Source: an uncultured Bacteroidales bacterium
Lineage (GTDB): Bacteria; Bacteroidota; Bacteroidia; Bacteroidales; P3
NCBI GenBank assembly: GCA_900315335.1
Contig: OMYR01000062.1
Location: 1 to 33,382, forward strand
Reading direction: 5' to 3'
Length of the DNA stretch: 33,382 nucleotides
Below, piece by piece: positions 22,606-31,100 of the stretch. The stretch's first letter is position 1. Each line of letters begins with the position of its first letter. A program made the position numbers and the translations under genes. A model generated the notes under the pieces. It was not told the DNA's origin and made no database searches. It saw only the letters and a program-made list of their open reading frames with translations.

Positions 22606-24129
22606 ATGTTAAATAAACAGTATATGAAACACAAAACATTAAAAACAATCAGAGTAACATTGGCGATAATCTTTTTTACGCTAATAACACTGTTATTCTT
22701 AGACTTTACAGGTGCATTGAACATGTATCTCGGTTGGATTGCCAAAATCCAGTTTCTACCGGCGCTATTGGCGTTAAACTTTGGAGTTGTCTTGGTTTTG
22801 GTTGCACTGACCTTGATTTTCGGAAGAATTTATTGTTCCGTTATCTGCCCTCTTGGGATTTTCCAAGACATTGTTGCCCATATCCATTCGATAAGACATA
22901 AAAACCGTTACCATTATCACAAAGAAATGAAGATACTTCGTTATAGTGTTTTGGTGATATTCATTATTGCTTTGGTGGCAGGCATCGGGTCATTGGTGGC
23001 TTTACTTGCTCCTTATTCGTCTTGGGGAAGAATGGTTCAGAGTTTATTTCAGCCAATATACATTTGGATAAACAATTTCTTTGCATACATAGCACAAAGA
23101 ATGGATTCCTACGCTTTTTATTCGCAAGAGGTTTGGATAAGAAGTGTATCTACTTTTGTGATTGCTTTAATCAGTTTTTTGGTTATTGGAATTATTGCGT
23201 GGAAAACCGGTCGTGGTTATTGCAATAGTGTTTGTCCTGTCGGCACAATACTAAGTTTTTTGTCGCGTTTCTCTCTTTTGAAGATAAATATAGATGAAGA
23301 CAAATGTATTCATTGCGACAAATGTACCAAGAATTGCAAGGCTTCGTGTATTAATGGAAAAGAAAATTTTGTTGATTACTCGCGTTGCGTTGTTTGTGGC
23401 GATTGCCAAAGCGTTTGCCCGAAAGATGCAATAAATTACTCATTCAAAAAGAAGAAAACTGTGGCAAAACTTTCTACATCTGCCAAAGAAAACAAGGTTG
23501 ATGAGTCCAAAAGAGCCTTTTTGCTTTCTGCCACCGCTCTTGCAAGCGCCACCGTGTTTGCACAAGACAAGAAAAAAGTCGATGGTGGCTTGGCTGTAAT
23601 AGAAGAAAAGAAACAATACGAAAGAACAACGCAAATAGTCCCGCCCGGTGCTAAGAGCATAAAGAATCTTCAACAACATTGCACCGGCTGTCAATTGTGC
23701 GTATCCAAATGTCCTAACGATGTTTTGCGACCTTCAACGGATTTAATGCACTTAATGCAACCTGTGATGAGTTTTGAGAAAGGTGCGTGCAGAGTTGAAT
23801 GTACTGCTTGTTCATCAGTCTGTCCAACAGGTGCAATCCAAAAAATTTCCAAAGAAGATAAGACCGCAATCCAAATCGGACACGCCGTTTGGGTAAAACA
23901 AAACTGCGTTGTCGTAACAGATGAACATCAATGTGGCAACTGTGCAAGGCATTGTCCGAGCGGAGCAATAACAATGATACCTCTACACCCTGACAAAGAC
24001 GATACACTAATGGTTCCAGCCGTTAATGAAAATCGTTGTATAGGCTGCGGTATGTGTGAATACGTTTGCCCTTCTCGACCTTTCGCCGCTATTTATGTGG
24101 AAGGCAATGCTATTCATAAAACAATATAA
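22606..24129 (+). CDS. NapH/NapG-like membrane multi-[4Fe-4S] electron-transfer protein (fusion)
   Basis: A 507-residue protein that looks like NapH joined to NapG. Residues 1-~225 are a NapH-like membrane part with about four helices and the two CxxxCP motifs (Cys77/81, Cys206/210). Two ferredoxin motifs follow (Cys234-244, Cys261-271). At 301-320 is SKRAFLLSATALASATVFAQ, a Tat-like signal with KR in place of RR and an AxA-type end. After it come a NapG-like part with CxxCxxCxxxC motifs (359-369, 478-488) and two variant motifs (395-406, 443-450). Such proteins move electrons from menaquinol or cytoplasmic donors to periplasmic reductases. The start could be 22606 or 22624. The operon neighbours are tatC before and a Tat-signal iron-sulfur reductase after, a likely partner. 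Confidence 0.85.
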   Translation: MLNKQYMKHKTLKTIRVTLAIIFFTLITLLFLDFTGALNMYLGWIAKIQFLPALLALNFGVVLVLVALTLIFGRIYCSVICPLGIFQDIVAHIHSIRHKNRYHYHKEMKILRYSVLVIFIIALVAGIGSLVALLAPYSSWGRMVQSLFQPIYIWINNFFAYIAQRMDSYAFYSQEVWIRSVSTFVIALISFLVIGIIAWKTGRGYCNSVCPVGTILSFLSRFSLLKINIDEDKCIHCDKCTKNCKASCINGKENFVDYSRCVVCGDCQSVCPKDAINYSFKKKKTVAKLSTSAKENKVDESKRAFLLSATALASATVFAQDKKKVDGGLAVIEEKKQYERTTQIVPPGAKSIKNLQQHCTGCQLCVSKCPNDVLRPSTDLMHLMQPVMSFEKGACRVECTACSSVCPTGAIQKISKEDKTAIQIGHAVWVKQNCVVVTDEHQCGNCARHCPSGAITMIPLHPDKDDTLMVPAVNENRCIGCGMCEYVCPSRPFAAIYVEGNAIHKTI

Positions 24130-24219
24130 TGTCGTACTTTGATTTTTGATTGTCCAACACATTAAAACAATAATCAAAACGACGAACATTTAAGTTTTCA
24201 ACATTAAAATAAGAAACAA

Positions 24220-25629
24220 ATGGAAAACAAAAATATATCAAGACGCGAATTTTTGAAAAAAATGGGCTTAGGCGTTGCAGCAACAAGTGCTGTTGCTGCT
24301 GCTTGCTCGGACAAAAAAAGCGAGAACAATTCCGCAATCGAAATTCCGAAAGGCAAGATGACTTACCGCCAGAACCCAAAGACAAAAGAAAAAGTCTCAC
24401 TGCTCGGCTACGGTATGATGCGTCTACCTGTTGTAGCAACAAACGATGACAAAAACAACGGAAGTGCAAGAGAATCCGACGCCCCGATAGACCAAGAAAT
24501 GGTAAATAAATTGGTTGATTTCGCAATCGAACACGGCGTTAATTACTTTGACACTTCTCCGGCATATTGCAAAGGTCAAAGTGAGAAAGCTACTGGTATC
24601 GCTCTTTCAAGACACAAACGAAACGAGTACTTTATCGCCACAAAACTCTCCAACTTCGCTCCAGAAACTTGGAAATACAATACCTCCGTCCAGATGTTCC
24701 AAAACTCTTTGAAAGAATTGCAGGTGGATTATGTCGATTACTTGCTTCTTCACGGCGTTGGTATGGGTAGCGGTATGGAAGAATACAAAGCCCGTTACGT
24801 AAATAATGGTGTTTTGGACTACTTGCTTGGGCAGCGTGAAAAAGGTATTATCCGCAATCTCGGATTTTCGTTCCACGGCGATGTCGCCGTGTTCGATTAT
24901 CTGTTGTCTATGCACGATAAATACAAATGGGATTTCGTTCAAATCCAAATGAATTATATGGATTGGCACTACGCCAAACAGATAAACTCACGCAATGTCA
25001 ATGCAGAGTATCTTTATGGTGAATTATCCAAACGAAACATTCCGGTAGTAATCATGGAGCCTTTACTTGGCGGACGTTTGGTTAAGATGCCCGATGCTAT
25101 CGTTAAACAAATGAAACAGCGTGAGCCTGAGTATAGTGTTGCATCTTGGGCGTTAAGATTTTTGGGCACATTCGACGGAGTTATGACATGTTTAAGCGGT
25201 ATGACGGAAATGTCGCATCTGCAAGACAATCTTCGCACCCTTTGTCCATTGAAGCCGTTAAACAATGAAGAGATGAACTTCCTTTACTCCATTGCCAAAA
25301 CTATGGTAGAGATGAACACCATACCTTGCAATGAGTGTCAATATTGTATGCCATGCCCTTACGGATTGGATATACCGAGTATTTTCACTCATTACAATCG
25401 TTGCATTGTTGAGGGAAACATCTCGCAAAGTACTGCTGACGAAAATTACAAAAAAGCCCGCCGAGCATTTCTCATAGGATATGACCGCAAAGTGCCTAAA
25501 CTTCGTCAAGCAAATATGTGTACAAGTTGCGGCGAGTGTATTTCTCATTGCCCACAGCGAATAGCGATACCTTCGGAGTTGCAGCGAATAGACCAGTACG
25601 TAGAAAAGATAAAACAGAATACACTTTAA
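24220..25629 (+). CDS. Tat-exported aldo/keto reductase with C-terminal ferredoxin motifs
   Basis: A 469-residue protein. The N-terminus ISRREFLKKMGLGVAATSAV is a textbook twin-arginine signal, and AAAC ends it with a possible lipobox (Cys29). The aldo/keto reductase barrel has the tetrad Asp111 (YFDTSPAY), Tyr116, Lys142 (ATKLS) and His178 (LLLHG). The C-terminus adds two iron-sulfur motifs, CNECQYCMPC (from Cys370) and CTSCGECISHC (from Cys434). This architecture is known for ferredoxin-containing aldo/keto reductases in anaerobes, usually cytoplasmic and with unknown substrates. Export as a folded metalloprotein explains why it sits with the Tat genes. NAD(P)H is not expected in the periplasm, so electrons may instead come from the adjacent NapH/NapG-like protein. 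A bidirectional terminator follows. Confidence 0.92.
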   Translation: MENKNISRREFLKKMGLGVAATSAVAAACSDKKSENNSAIEIPKGKMTYRQNPKTKEKVSLLGYGMMRLPVVATNDDKNNGSARESDAPIDQEMVNKLVDFAIEHGVNYFDTSPAYCKGQSEKATGIALSRHKRNEYFIATKLSNFAPETWKYNTSVQMFQNSLKELQVDYVDYLLLHGVGMGSGMEEYKARYVNNGVLDYLLGQREKGIIRNLGFSFHGDVAVFDYLLSMHDKYKWDFVQIQMNYMDWHYAKQINSRNVNAEYLYGELSKRNIPVVIMEPLLGGRLVKMPDAIVKQMKQREPEYSVASWALRFLGTFDGVMTCLSGMTEMSHLQDNLRTLCPLKPLNNEEMNFLYSIAKTMVEMNTIPCNECQYCMPCPYGLDIPSIFTHYNRCIVEGNISQSTADENYKKARRAFLIGYDRKVPKLRQANMCTSCGECISHCPQRIAIPSELQRIDQYVEKIKQNTL

Positions 25630-25648
25630 TTCATTATTTTTATTTAAG

Positions 25649-25678
25649 GGCGAATTTTTCAATTAAATTCGCCTTTTT
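25649..25678. terminator. bidirectional terminator between the reductase gene and tonB
   Basis: GGCGAATTT (25649-25657) and AAATTCGCC (25665-25673) form a 9-bp stem with a 7-base loop, followed by five T on the + strand. It lies between convergent genes and 20 bases past the reductase stop. Confidence 0.85.
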
Positions 25679-25712
25679 GACAACAAATAAAATAGTTTTA
25701 AGTTACGAGAAA

Positions 25713-26456
25713 TTATCGAAAAAATTTGTAAGTAATTGAACCTTTTTGCAGTTCGGGAGCATCTTCTTTGGCACTGAATTTTGAACGTTTGGCAGCTTGT
25801 TCGCATTGTCTCCAAATATTAACGTCCATAAGTGTTGTTCCTTTTGCTCCTGCATGTGCTTCAACAACGTTGCCTTGCTGATCAACTTTTATATCAACAA
25901 CGACTTTACCAGTATCATTCTTATTGGTCTTTGGTTGTGAAAGTGCTTTTGCTCCTCTACCTGCCAAAGAAAATGGTGCTCCATTATTGCCATTTCCCTC
26001 GCCACTTTGTCCTGCACCACTGCCATTGCCTTTGGCAGTTCCGTCGCCACCGCTTTCGCCTTTGCCACTACCACCTTTCTTTACTTTGCCTTTTTGAAAC
26101 AAAGCATTGTTATCCACTTTCTGAGTAGTCTCTTTGGGCTGTGTTGTAGGCTTAGGTTTGGTGTTTTTAGCAGTCAATGGTGTTGGGTCTGTGTCTTGTG
26201 TAACGGCAGATTCGTCGTCATTAGATGAGGGGGAAGGCTCTTCGGTTGTTTCTCCTCCGCCAAGAGCGCCCGCATAACCATCTTCAATCTCGGCTTGCGT
26301 CAAATCATCGGCACTCATCTCAACACCAATCTCAGGTGGTGGCGGATCTTGATAAGGTAAGCCGACAACCAATAACAATAACAATGCAAGCGAATGAACA
26401 ACGATTGTAACAACGCCGCTTATCAGTTTTCGTTTATTTTCGTTATTTAATTCCAT
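25713..26456 (-). CDS. tonB: TonB-family energy transducer
   Basis: A 247-residue inner-membrane-anchored protein that passes proton-motive energy from ExbB/ExbD to outer-membrane receptors. One N-terminal helix (SGVVTIVVHSLALLLLLVVG) contains the conserved His that meets ExbD. An acidic, then Thr/Pro/Lys-rich, then unusually Gly-rich spacer (~50-165, for example GKGESGGDGTAKGNGSGAG) precedes the TonB C-terminal domain (~175-247: GKVVVDIKVDQQGNVVEAHA ... QCEQAAKRSKFSA ... GSITYKFF). A glycine-rich rather than proline-rich spanner is unlike classical TonB, but similar forms occur in Bacteroidota. It is the last gene of exbB-exbD-tonB, starting 8 bases after exbD. Confidence 0.88.
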   Translation of the reverse strand: MELNNENKRKLISGVVTIVVHSLALLLLLVVGLPYQDPPPPEIGVEMSADDLTQAEIEDGYAGALGGGETTEEPSPSSNDDESAVTQDTDPTPLTAKNTKPKPTTQPKETTQKVDNNALFQKGKVKKGGSGKGESGGDGTAKGNGSGAGQSGEGNGNNGAPFSLAGRGAKALSQPKTNKNDTGKVVVDIKVDQQGNVVEAHAGAKGTTLMDVNIWRQCEQAAKRSKFSAKEDAPELQKGSITYKFFR

Positions 26457-26464
26457 CGCTTACT

Positions 26465-26899
26465 TTACTTAGTTGTCTTTGATGTTGAAGACGCAGCTTC
26501 GGTTGCAAGAATAACTTTGTGCTTTGTATTGTTGCGTTGGTTGATATGATTAACCACATCAATGACATTAACTATGTATTGAACAGGAACAGTTTTGTCT
26601 GCATGAAGTTTAACCGTACCCTCCTGAGTATCGGACAAAAGGGCTTCAAGATATGATTCCATTTCATCTAATTGCTTAGGCTGGTTCTCAACATAATACG
26701 CCATATTCTCATCAATGGATACCGTTACATTCTGTTTTGCCATAGTCTGTCCCGAAGTAGATTGGGGCAAAAGCATCTTTATAGCGTTCGGACTTATCAA
26801 TGTACTTGTTAGCATAAAGAATATCAACAACAAGAACACAAGATCCGACATTGAAGAAGAATTGAACTGCGGAGTTATTTTGTTTCTACTCTGAATCAT
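26465..26899 (-). CDS. exbD: biopolymer transporter ExbD/TolR family
   Basis: A 144-residue protein with one membrane helix near the N-terminus (MSDLVFLLLIFFMLTSTLIS). The essential Asp is in SDLVFLLLIFF. A periplasmic domain follows (NVTVSIDENMAYYVENQPKQ, GTVKLHADKTVPVQYIVNV) as in ExbD. Together with ExbB it forms the proton-driven motor for TonB. It lies between exbB (12-base gap) and tonB (8-base gap), an unambiguous operon order. Confidence 0.93.
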   Translation of the reverse strand: MIQSRNKITPQFNSSSMSDLVFLLLIFFMLTSTLISPNAIKMLLPQSTSGQTMAKQNVTVSIDENMAYYVENQPKQLDEMESYLEALLSDTQEGTVKLHADKTVPVQYIVNVIDVVNHINQRNNTKHKVILATEAASSTSKTTK

Positions 26900-26911
26900 A
26901 ATATTGATAAA

Positions 26912-27598
26912 TTATGCAGCAGGTTCATGTAACAAATCCATAAATTCGTTGGTGCGGCTCTCCAATATAAACACAACTTTATTTATTCTGCCAACCAATA
27001 TACTATAAAGGAATGAAGCGATAAGACCGACAATCAAACCGCCGACAGTTGTTACCATTGCTTCGTAAATACCACTTGACAATAGTTGAATATCTATATT
27101 GTTACCTGCGTTTGCCATATCAAAGAAAGCCTTAATCATACCTGTAACCGTGCCAAGAAAACCTATTGACGGAGCAAGATTGCTCACGGTTGCTATCATG
27201 CTTACACCGCTTTCCAATTTTGCAACCTCCATTTTGCCGACATTCTCAACAGCTTGGTTTATATCATTCAACGGTCTGCCCAAACGCGACAATCCTTTTT
27301 CAACCATTCTGCCAATAGGCGAATCATTGGCTGCACAAAGGTTTTTAGCACCTTGTAAATCCGAATTGTGAATGCAGTTTTTAACGTTATTCATAAAAGA
27401 AGTGTCTTCTTTCAACGCTTTATTCAAAGCTATATACCTCTCAACAAAAAGATATATGACAAGAATAGAAAGAATTGCCAAGACAATCATTATCCACCCG
27501 CCCGCTTTGGCAAGAGAAAATATGTCCAAATGTTTAGTTGTAGTTTGTGCTGCTTGCTCTGCTACCGCACCTGCTTGTAATAACAATGAATTGAACAT
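26912..27598 (-). CDS. exbB: MotA/TolQ/ExbB proton-channel family protein
   Basis: A 228-residue ExbB with three membrane helices: about 33-52 (GGWIMIVLAILSILVIYLFV), and two late ones around 140-165 and 178-205. The signature LAPSIGFLGTVTGMIKAFF and the following SGIYEAMVTTVGGLIVGLIA are classical for ExbB/TolQ. It forms the pentameric channel with ExbD. The T9SS cargo gene ends 41 bases upstream with no clear terminator between, so read-through from that gene is possible; I found no TAnnTTTG close to the exbB start. Confidence 0.93.
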   Translation of the reverse strand: MFNSLLLQAGAVAEQAAQTTTKHLDIFSLAKAGGWIMIVLAILSILVIYLFVERYIALNKALKEDTSFMNNVKNCIHNSDLQGAKNLCAANDSPIGRMVEKGLSRLGRPLNDINQAVENVGKMEVAKLESGVSMIATVSNLAPSIGFLGTVTGMIKAFFDMANAGNNIDIQLLSSGIYEAMVTTVGGLIVGLIASFLYSILVGRINKVVFILESRTNEFMDLLHEPAA

Positions 27599-27639
27599 TT
27601 ACTTTATTGTTTTTTATTGGTTATTGATTATTGTTTGAT

Positions 27640-29253
27640 TTACTTGATAAATATCTTTTCCACTTGCGTGCCTTTCAATGAAGTGATATGAATTATATAT
27701 GTTCCACTCTCAAAGTTGGACACGTCTAATTGCTCCGGCATTGTATCCGAAGAATAAACCAATGTACCAAGTGTGGAATATATTTCAGTTTTTGTAATTC
27801 GTCTTATGTCGCCCCGCATAGAAAAGTTAATGACATCGCTTGCTGGATTAGGGAAAACGCTGACGTAATAATTAATTTCCTCACCATCTGTTAATGCACT
27901 TTTTGCTGTGATAAATTCATAATCTTCACTCCAAAGGCTGCGAGCTACGGAATCTTTGGTAACAACAATCTCGTCTCCCGTATTAGGGTCAATTTCTGTA
28001 GTATCGTACGTAATTGTACAAACTGTACGAACTTTAATCTTGTATTCTGTATTCTCGCTCAAACCAGCAGGAGCAAAAATAGGATAATCCTTAACCACGA
28101 AAGGTGTACCGCCATATGATTGATTCTTCGTGGCGAATAAAACCTCCCATTGATTGTCGCCATCCTTACCCGGAGTCCATTCCAATTTAGCAGTAACATG
28201 CGTTGCATTATCCAAATGCAAGCCCATAACCTTTTCGCACAATGCAGCACGTGTGTGGAACGGACGCATATTACTCCATTCGCTATTCATATCAGGACAA
28301 ACAGCTCTGACGTAACTTGTGTATGAACGATTACTTTCCAAATCAGACAAAACAACACTTGTTCCTTCAACCGTAATGGTATCACCCTCTCCAACCGTAT
28401 GACCCGAAAAACCATATTCTACTTGAAACAATGTCTGTCCTTCTCCCGCTTGCCATGTCAATTCCACTTCATCGGTATGAACATACACAGTATCCAAGCC
28501 TATTGGAACGTTATTACAAGCATGTAATGTGGTAAAAGACTTTTGAGTTGAATATGTGGTATCGTAATAATTTTCATTGTATTTGTTTATCACCCAAACT
28601 CTATAATAATACATCGTTGAGGCATCTAAATTGATTAAATCCGAAGATATTGCTTTGGGATAAACTTTATTGGAATTAAAAGTACTTCTTGTATATTCCG
28701 CACCAGGAGCATTAAGTGTAGGGTTTGAAGTTTTGGAATAAACAAAACCAACATCATGCAAAATAGAAGCATTTCCCATAGAATCTATGCTACCTTTTAA
28801 CGTTGCTGTTGTCAAAGAAAGATTATCAACATAGCCGGCAGAAGAATAATCATTGATAGGTGCAGCTGTGGTAAAAGTGTCTTTTATAGAATACACGTAT
28901 TCGGTATCCTGTCCGGTTTTCTTAAACGTTATAAAAGCCTGTACCCAATAATCGGTATTAGGATTTAAGTAATCCTCGTACTTATATAGTTCGTATGAAT
29001 ACGTTTCATTCTTCTTTGGTGCGACAGTATCATATCTTATAGTATCGCCAGCTGTCGGATTGTTCAATGGTGCGATAAAAAAGCCTCGTCTTTTAATCTC
29101 CGCCACACGACTGCCAAGATTTGCAATCTCACCTTTTACTTTTACCGTTGTAGGCGTTATGTTCTCAATACTATTGATTGTTACCGTTTGAGCTTGCAAT
29201 CCGACAATTATCGTACTGCAAAACAACACAAAGAAAATACTTATCCTTTTCAT
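27640..29253 (-). CDS. fibronectin-type-III-like surface protein with T9SS type A sorting domain
   Basis: A 537-residue secreted protein. A Sec signal (MKRISIFFVLFCSTIIVGLQ, cut after AQ) is followed by several beta-sandwich modules of fibronectin III type: ~25-130, ~130-240, ~245-335 (VELTWQAGEGQTLFQVEYG) and ~338-450. The last ~76 residues are a Por secretion system sorting domain, with VFPNPASDVINFS, the strand IYSTLGTLVYSSD, and FESGTYIIHITS ending in KIFIK. T9SS would carry it through the outer membrane and anchor it to the surface. It may bind glycans or host material; no enzyme motif is seen. It has its own promoter candidate at 29283-29290 and lies upstream of exbB-exbD-tonB. Confidence 0.88.
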   Translation of the reverse strand: MKRISIFFVLFCSTIIVGLQAQTVTINSIENITPTTVKVKGEIANLGSRVAEIKRRGFFIAPLNNPTAGDTIRYDTVAPKKNETYSYELYKYEDYLNPNTDYWVQAFITFKKTGQDTEYVYSIKDTFTTAAPINDYSSAGYVDNLSLTTATLKGSIDSMGNASILHDVGFVYSKTSNPTLNAPGAEYTRSTFNSNKVYPKAISSDLINLDASTMYYYRVWVINKYNENYYDTTYSTQKSFTTLHACNNVPIGLDTVYVHTDEVELTWQAGEGQTLFQVEYGFSGHTVGEGDTITVEGTSVVLSDLESNRSYTSYVRAVCPDMNSEWSNMRPFHTRAALCEKVMGLHLDNATHVTAKLEWTPGKDGDNQWEVLFATKNQSYGGTPFVVKDYPIFAPAGLSENTEYKIKVRTVCTITYDTTEIDPNTGDEIVVTKDSVARSLWSEDYEFITAKSALTDGEEINYYVSVFPNPASDVINFSMRGDIRRITKTEIYSTLGTLVYSSDTMPEQLDVSNFESGTYIIHITSLKGTQVEKIFIK

Positions 29254-29282
29254 CTTTCTTCTACCTTTTACAAAATTTGTGG

Positions 29283-29290
29283 CAAATATA
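29283..29290 (-). promoter_or_regulatory. -7 element for the T9SS cargo gene
   Basis: The minus strand reads TATATTTG, matching TAnnTTTG, 30 bases before the ATG at 29253. A -33-like TTTG lies 23 bases further upstream, slightly too far. Confidence 0.5.
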
Positions 29291-29325
29291 CAAAACTTTT
29301 TATTATCCTAAATCAAATTTGATAT

Positions 29326-31026
29326 TTATTTTACTTTTTCCTTAACTTTCGTTTTGTTTCTAACAACAGAATAAAGCAACAAAAGTACAGCGAAAAATGT
29401 AAATGGCCGCATTAACATATCTCCATTTAAGGAAAAAAATGTCTGTTTATCCAACAATGGAACATCATAAACAAAAGCCTTTTGCTCCCAATAAGGACCT
29501 TTATCAACCGTCTGACCTTTGGCATTAATCAAGCCCGAATATCCCGTGTTGGCACAAACCGAAACATATCTACGATTTTCTATTGCACGCAAAGACGAGA
29601 TAGCAAAATACTGTTTATACCCCGGAGTATCGCCCCACCAGCCTACATTTGTTATGATTTGCAAAAAATTCGCTCCATTCTTAACGAACTTGCGAGTGTA
29701 ATTACCATCAACACTTTCCCAACAAATAGGAACACCAATGCTTATCTGTCTATTCTGTGAATAAAAATTATTTACTTTTTCATCAACTCCAAGAGTACCT
29801 ATCGTCCCACCCATATCCAACGCTAACTTCTCTATAAAAGGTAAATATTTAGTAAAAGGAAGTTTCTCCACACCCACAACCAAGACGCTTTTATGTCTTA
29901 GTTGAATCTCATTTTGAGAGGAATTTTTGTTAAACATTATTCCTGTATTGCACGATTCGTAGTATTGATTATTCACTCCTCGAAGTTCTCTTGCCGCCGC
30001 CGTCTTTACTCCTTCGGGCAAAAGTTTTCGAGTTGATATGCCTGCTATTACCTCACAATTCGTATTACCAACAAAGTTTTTCAAATCCAAAACACTTGGT
30101 ACGCCGTCCAAAAGATCTTCCCTAGCATATTCTTGAATACAACTCTCCGGTAGCACCAAAAAATCAATCTTATCGGTTAAATGTGGCTGCGCAATATCTT
30201 TTACCCTTTGTATAATCTCCGATGGTTCCAATTTGTACTGCTCGTTATACGGGTCTAAATTAGGCTGAACAATCAACACCTTTGCACTTTGTTTGCTTTC
30301 GTCCTCGTATGTGTAGTACAAAACCAACGACCAAACAATGGGTGCAACAACAACCAACACGACAAGAATTTGATATTTATATTTTAATACAACTCTTTTA
30401 ACAGCATTGCCACTGATATCGTTCTCGGCCTTGATTTCATTCTTTTTAATAATGTCCCTAAAATAAATATTAGTGTTAAATATGCGTTTAACGAATAGGT
30501 AAATCAGAATATTAGTTATAAGTATCCATAACGTGCCGCCTTCCATTCCCAAAACACTATACCACTGCACCAATATCGGATATGACGCAAAGGAATTGCC
30601 AAGATTCAACCACGGAAAATTAATATCCCAAAGGAATTGTATATGTTCAAACGCAATCCAATATATAATAAAGAAGAAATATGCTCCTTGCTTTTGGCGT
30701 GCGACTTTCTTTGAAAACGAATACAATTGAAATACAATACTCATAAACGCTGCTTCGGCAATCGGAACAACATATCCTATCGGGGAAGCATTGCTTATCC
30801 AATACGTGTTCGCAAACGCAAATATCAAAAACGCAGGATATGTATAACAAAATGTTGCAGTGGAGTGAAACTTCTTATCTTTGCTGTTCGCAATATAATC
30901 TTCAATAAATAGCAATGGCACAAACGCCACAAGCATCAAAAATCCCAAACTCATAACTCCTGCCCAAGCAACAGCCATAAACAGACCTGTAATCACCGAT
31001 AATATTATCAAATTGCGTTTTTTCAT
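29326..31026 (-). CDS. lnt: apolipoprotein N-acyltransferase
   Basis: A 566-residue Lnt, which adds the third acyl chain to lipoprotein N-termini at the inner membrane. About six to seven N-terminal helices (1-~245) precede a periplasmic nitrilase domain (~250-530) with the catalytic trio Glu294 (VLPESCIQ), Lys379 (LRHKSVL) and Cys435 (GVPICWES). The C-terminus has a last helix (FFAVLLLLYSVV) and a basic tail. It is longer than E. coli Lnt (512), mainly from a charged insert at ~190-215. The many lipoproteins in this window are its likely substrates. A run of eight C on this strand lies about 31 bases upstream of the ATG. The 5-formyl-THF cyclo-ligase gene is just upstream. Confidence 0.95.
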   Translation of the reverse strand: MKKRNLIILSVITGLFMAVAWAGVMSLGFLMLVAFVPLLFIEDYIANSKDKKFHSTATFCYTYPAFLIFAFANTYWISNASPIGYVVPIAEAAFMSIVFQLYSFSKKVARQKQGAYFFFIIYWIAFEHIQFLWDINFPWLNLGNSFASYPILVQWYSVLGMEGGTLWILITNILIYLFVKRIFNTNIYFRDIIKKNEIKAENDISGNAVKRVVLKYKYQILVVLVVVAPIVWSLVLYYTYEDESKQSAKVLIVQPNLDPYNEQYKLEPSEIIQRVKDIAQPHLTDKIDFLVLPESCIQEYAREDLLDGVPSVLDLKNFVGNTNCEVIAGISTRKLLPEGVKTAAARELRGVNNQYYESCNTGIMFNKNSSQNEIQLRHKSVLVVGVEKLPFTKYLPFIEKLALDMGGTIGTLGVDEKVNNFYSQNRQISIGVPICWESVDGNYTRKFVKNGANFLQIITNVGWWGDTPGYKQYFAISSLRAIENRRYVSVCANTGYSGLINAKGQTVDKGPYWEQKAFVYDVPLLDKQTFFSLNGDMLMRPFTFFAVLLLLYSVVRNKTKVKEKVK

Positions 31027-31056
31027 TGTAATTGTTTTTTCATATGTATTCTCTTT

Positions 31057-31064
31057 GGGGGGGG
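31057..31064. repeat. homopolymer of eight G upstream of lnt
   Basis: Eight consecutive G in strongly AT-rich surroundings, in the 74-base gap between the cyclo-ligase stop and the lnt start. On the coding strand it is C8, about 31 bases ahead of the lnt ATG. Such tracts are prone to slip during replication and can vary promoter or leader length, but an assembly artefact is also possible. Confidence 0.85.
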
Positions 31065-31100
31065 TGCCGATTTACGCACTTCCAACTCTATTTTATTTTA

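Noticed and set aside
30468-30490. TGTTTAACACT-like copy inside lnt
   Set aside because: It encodes ordinary Lnt residues (FNTNIYF) in a variable insert and forms no extended stem, so it is not counted as a member of the repeat family.
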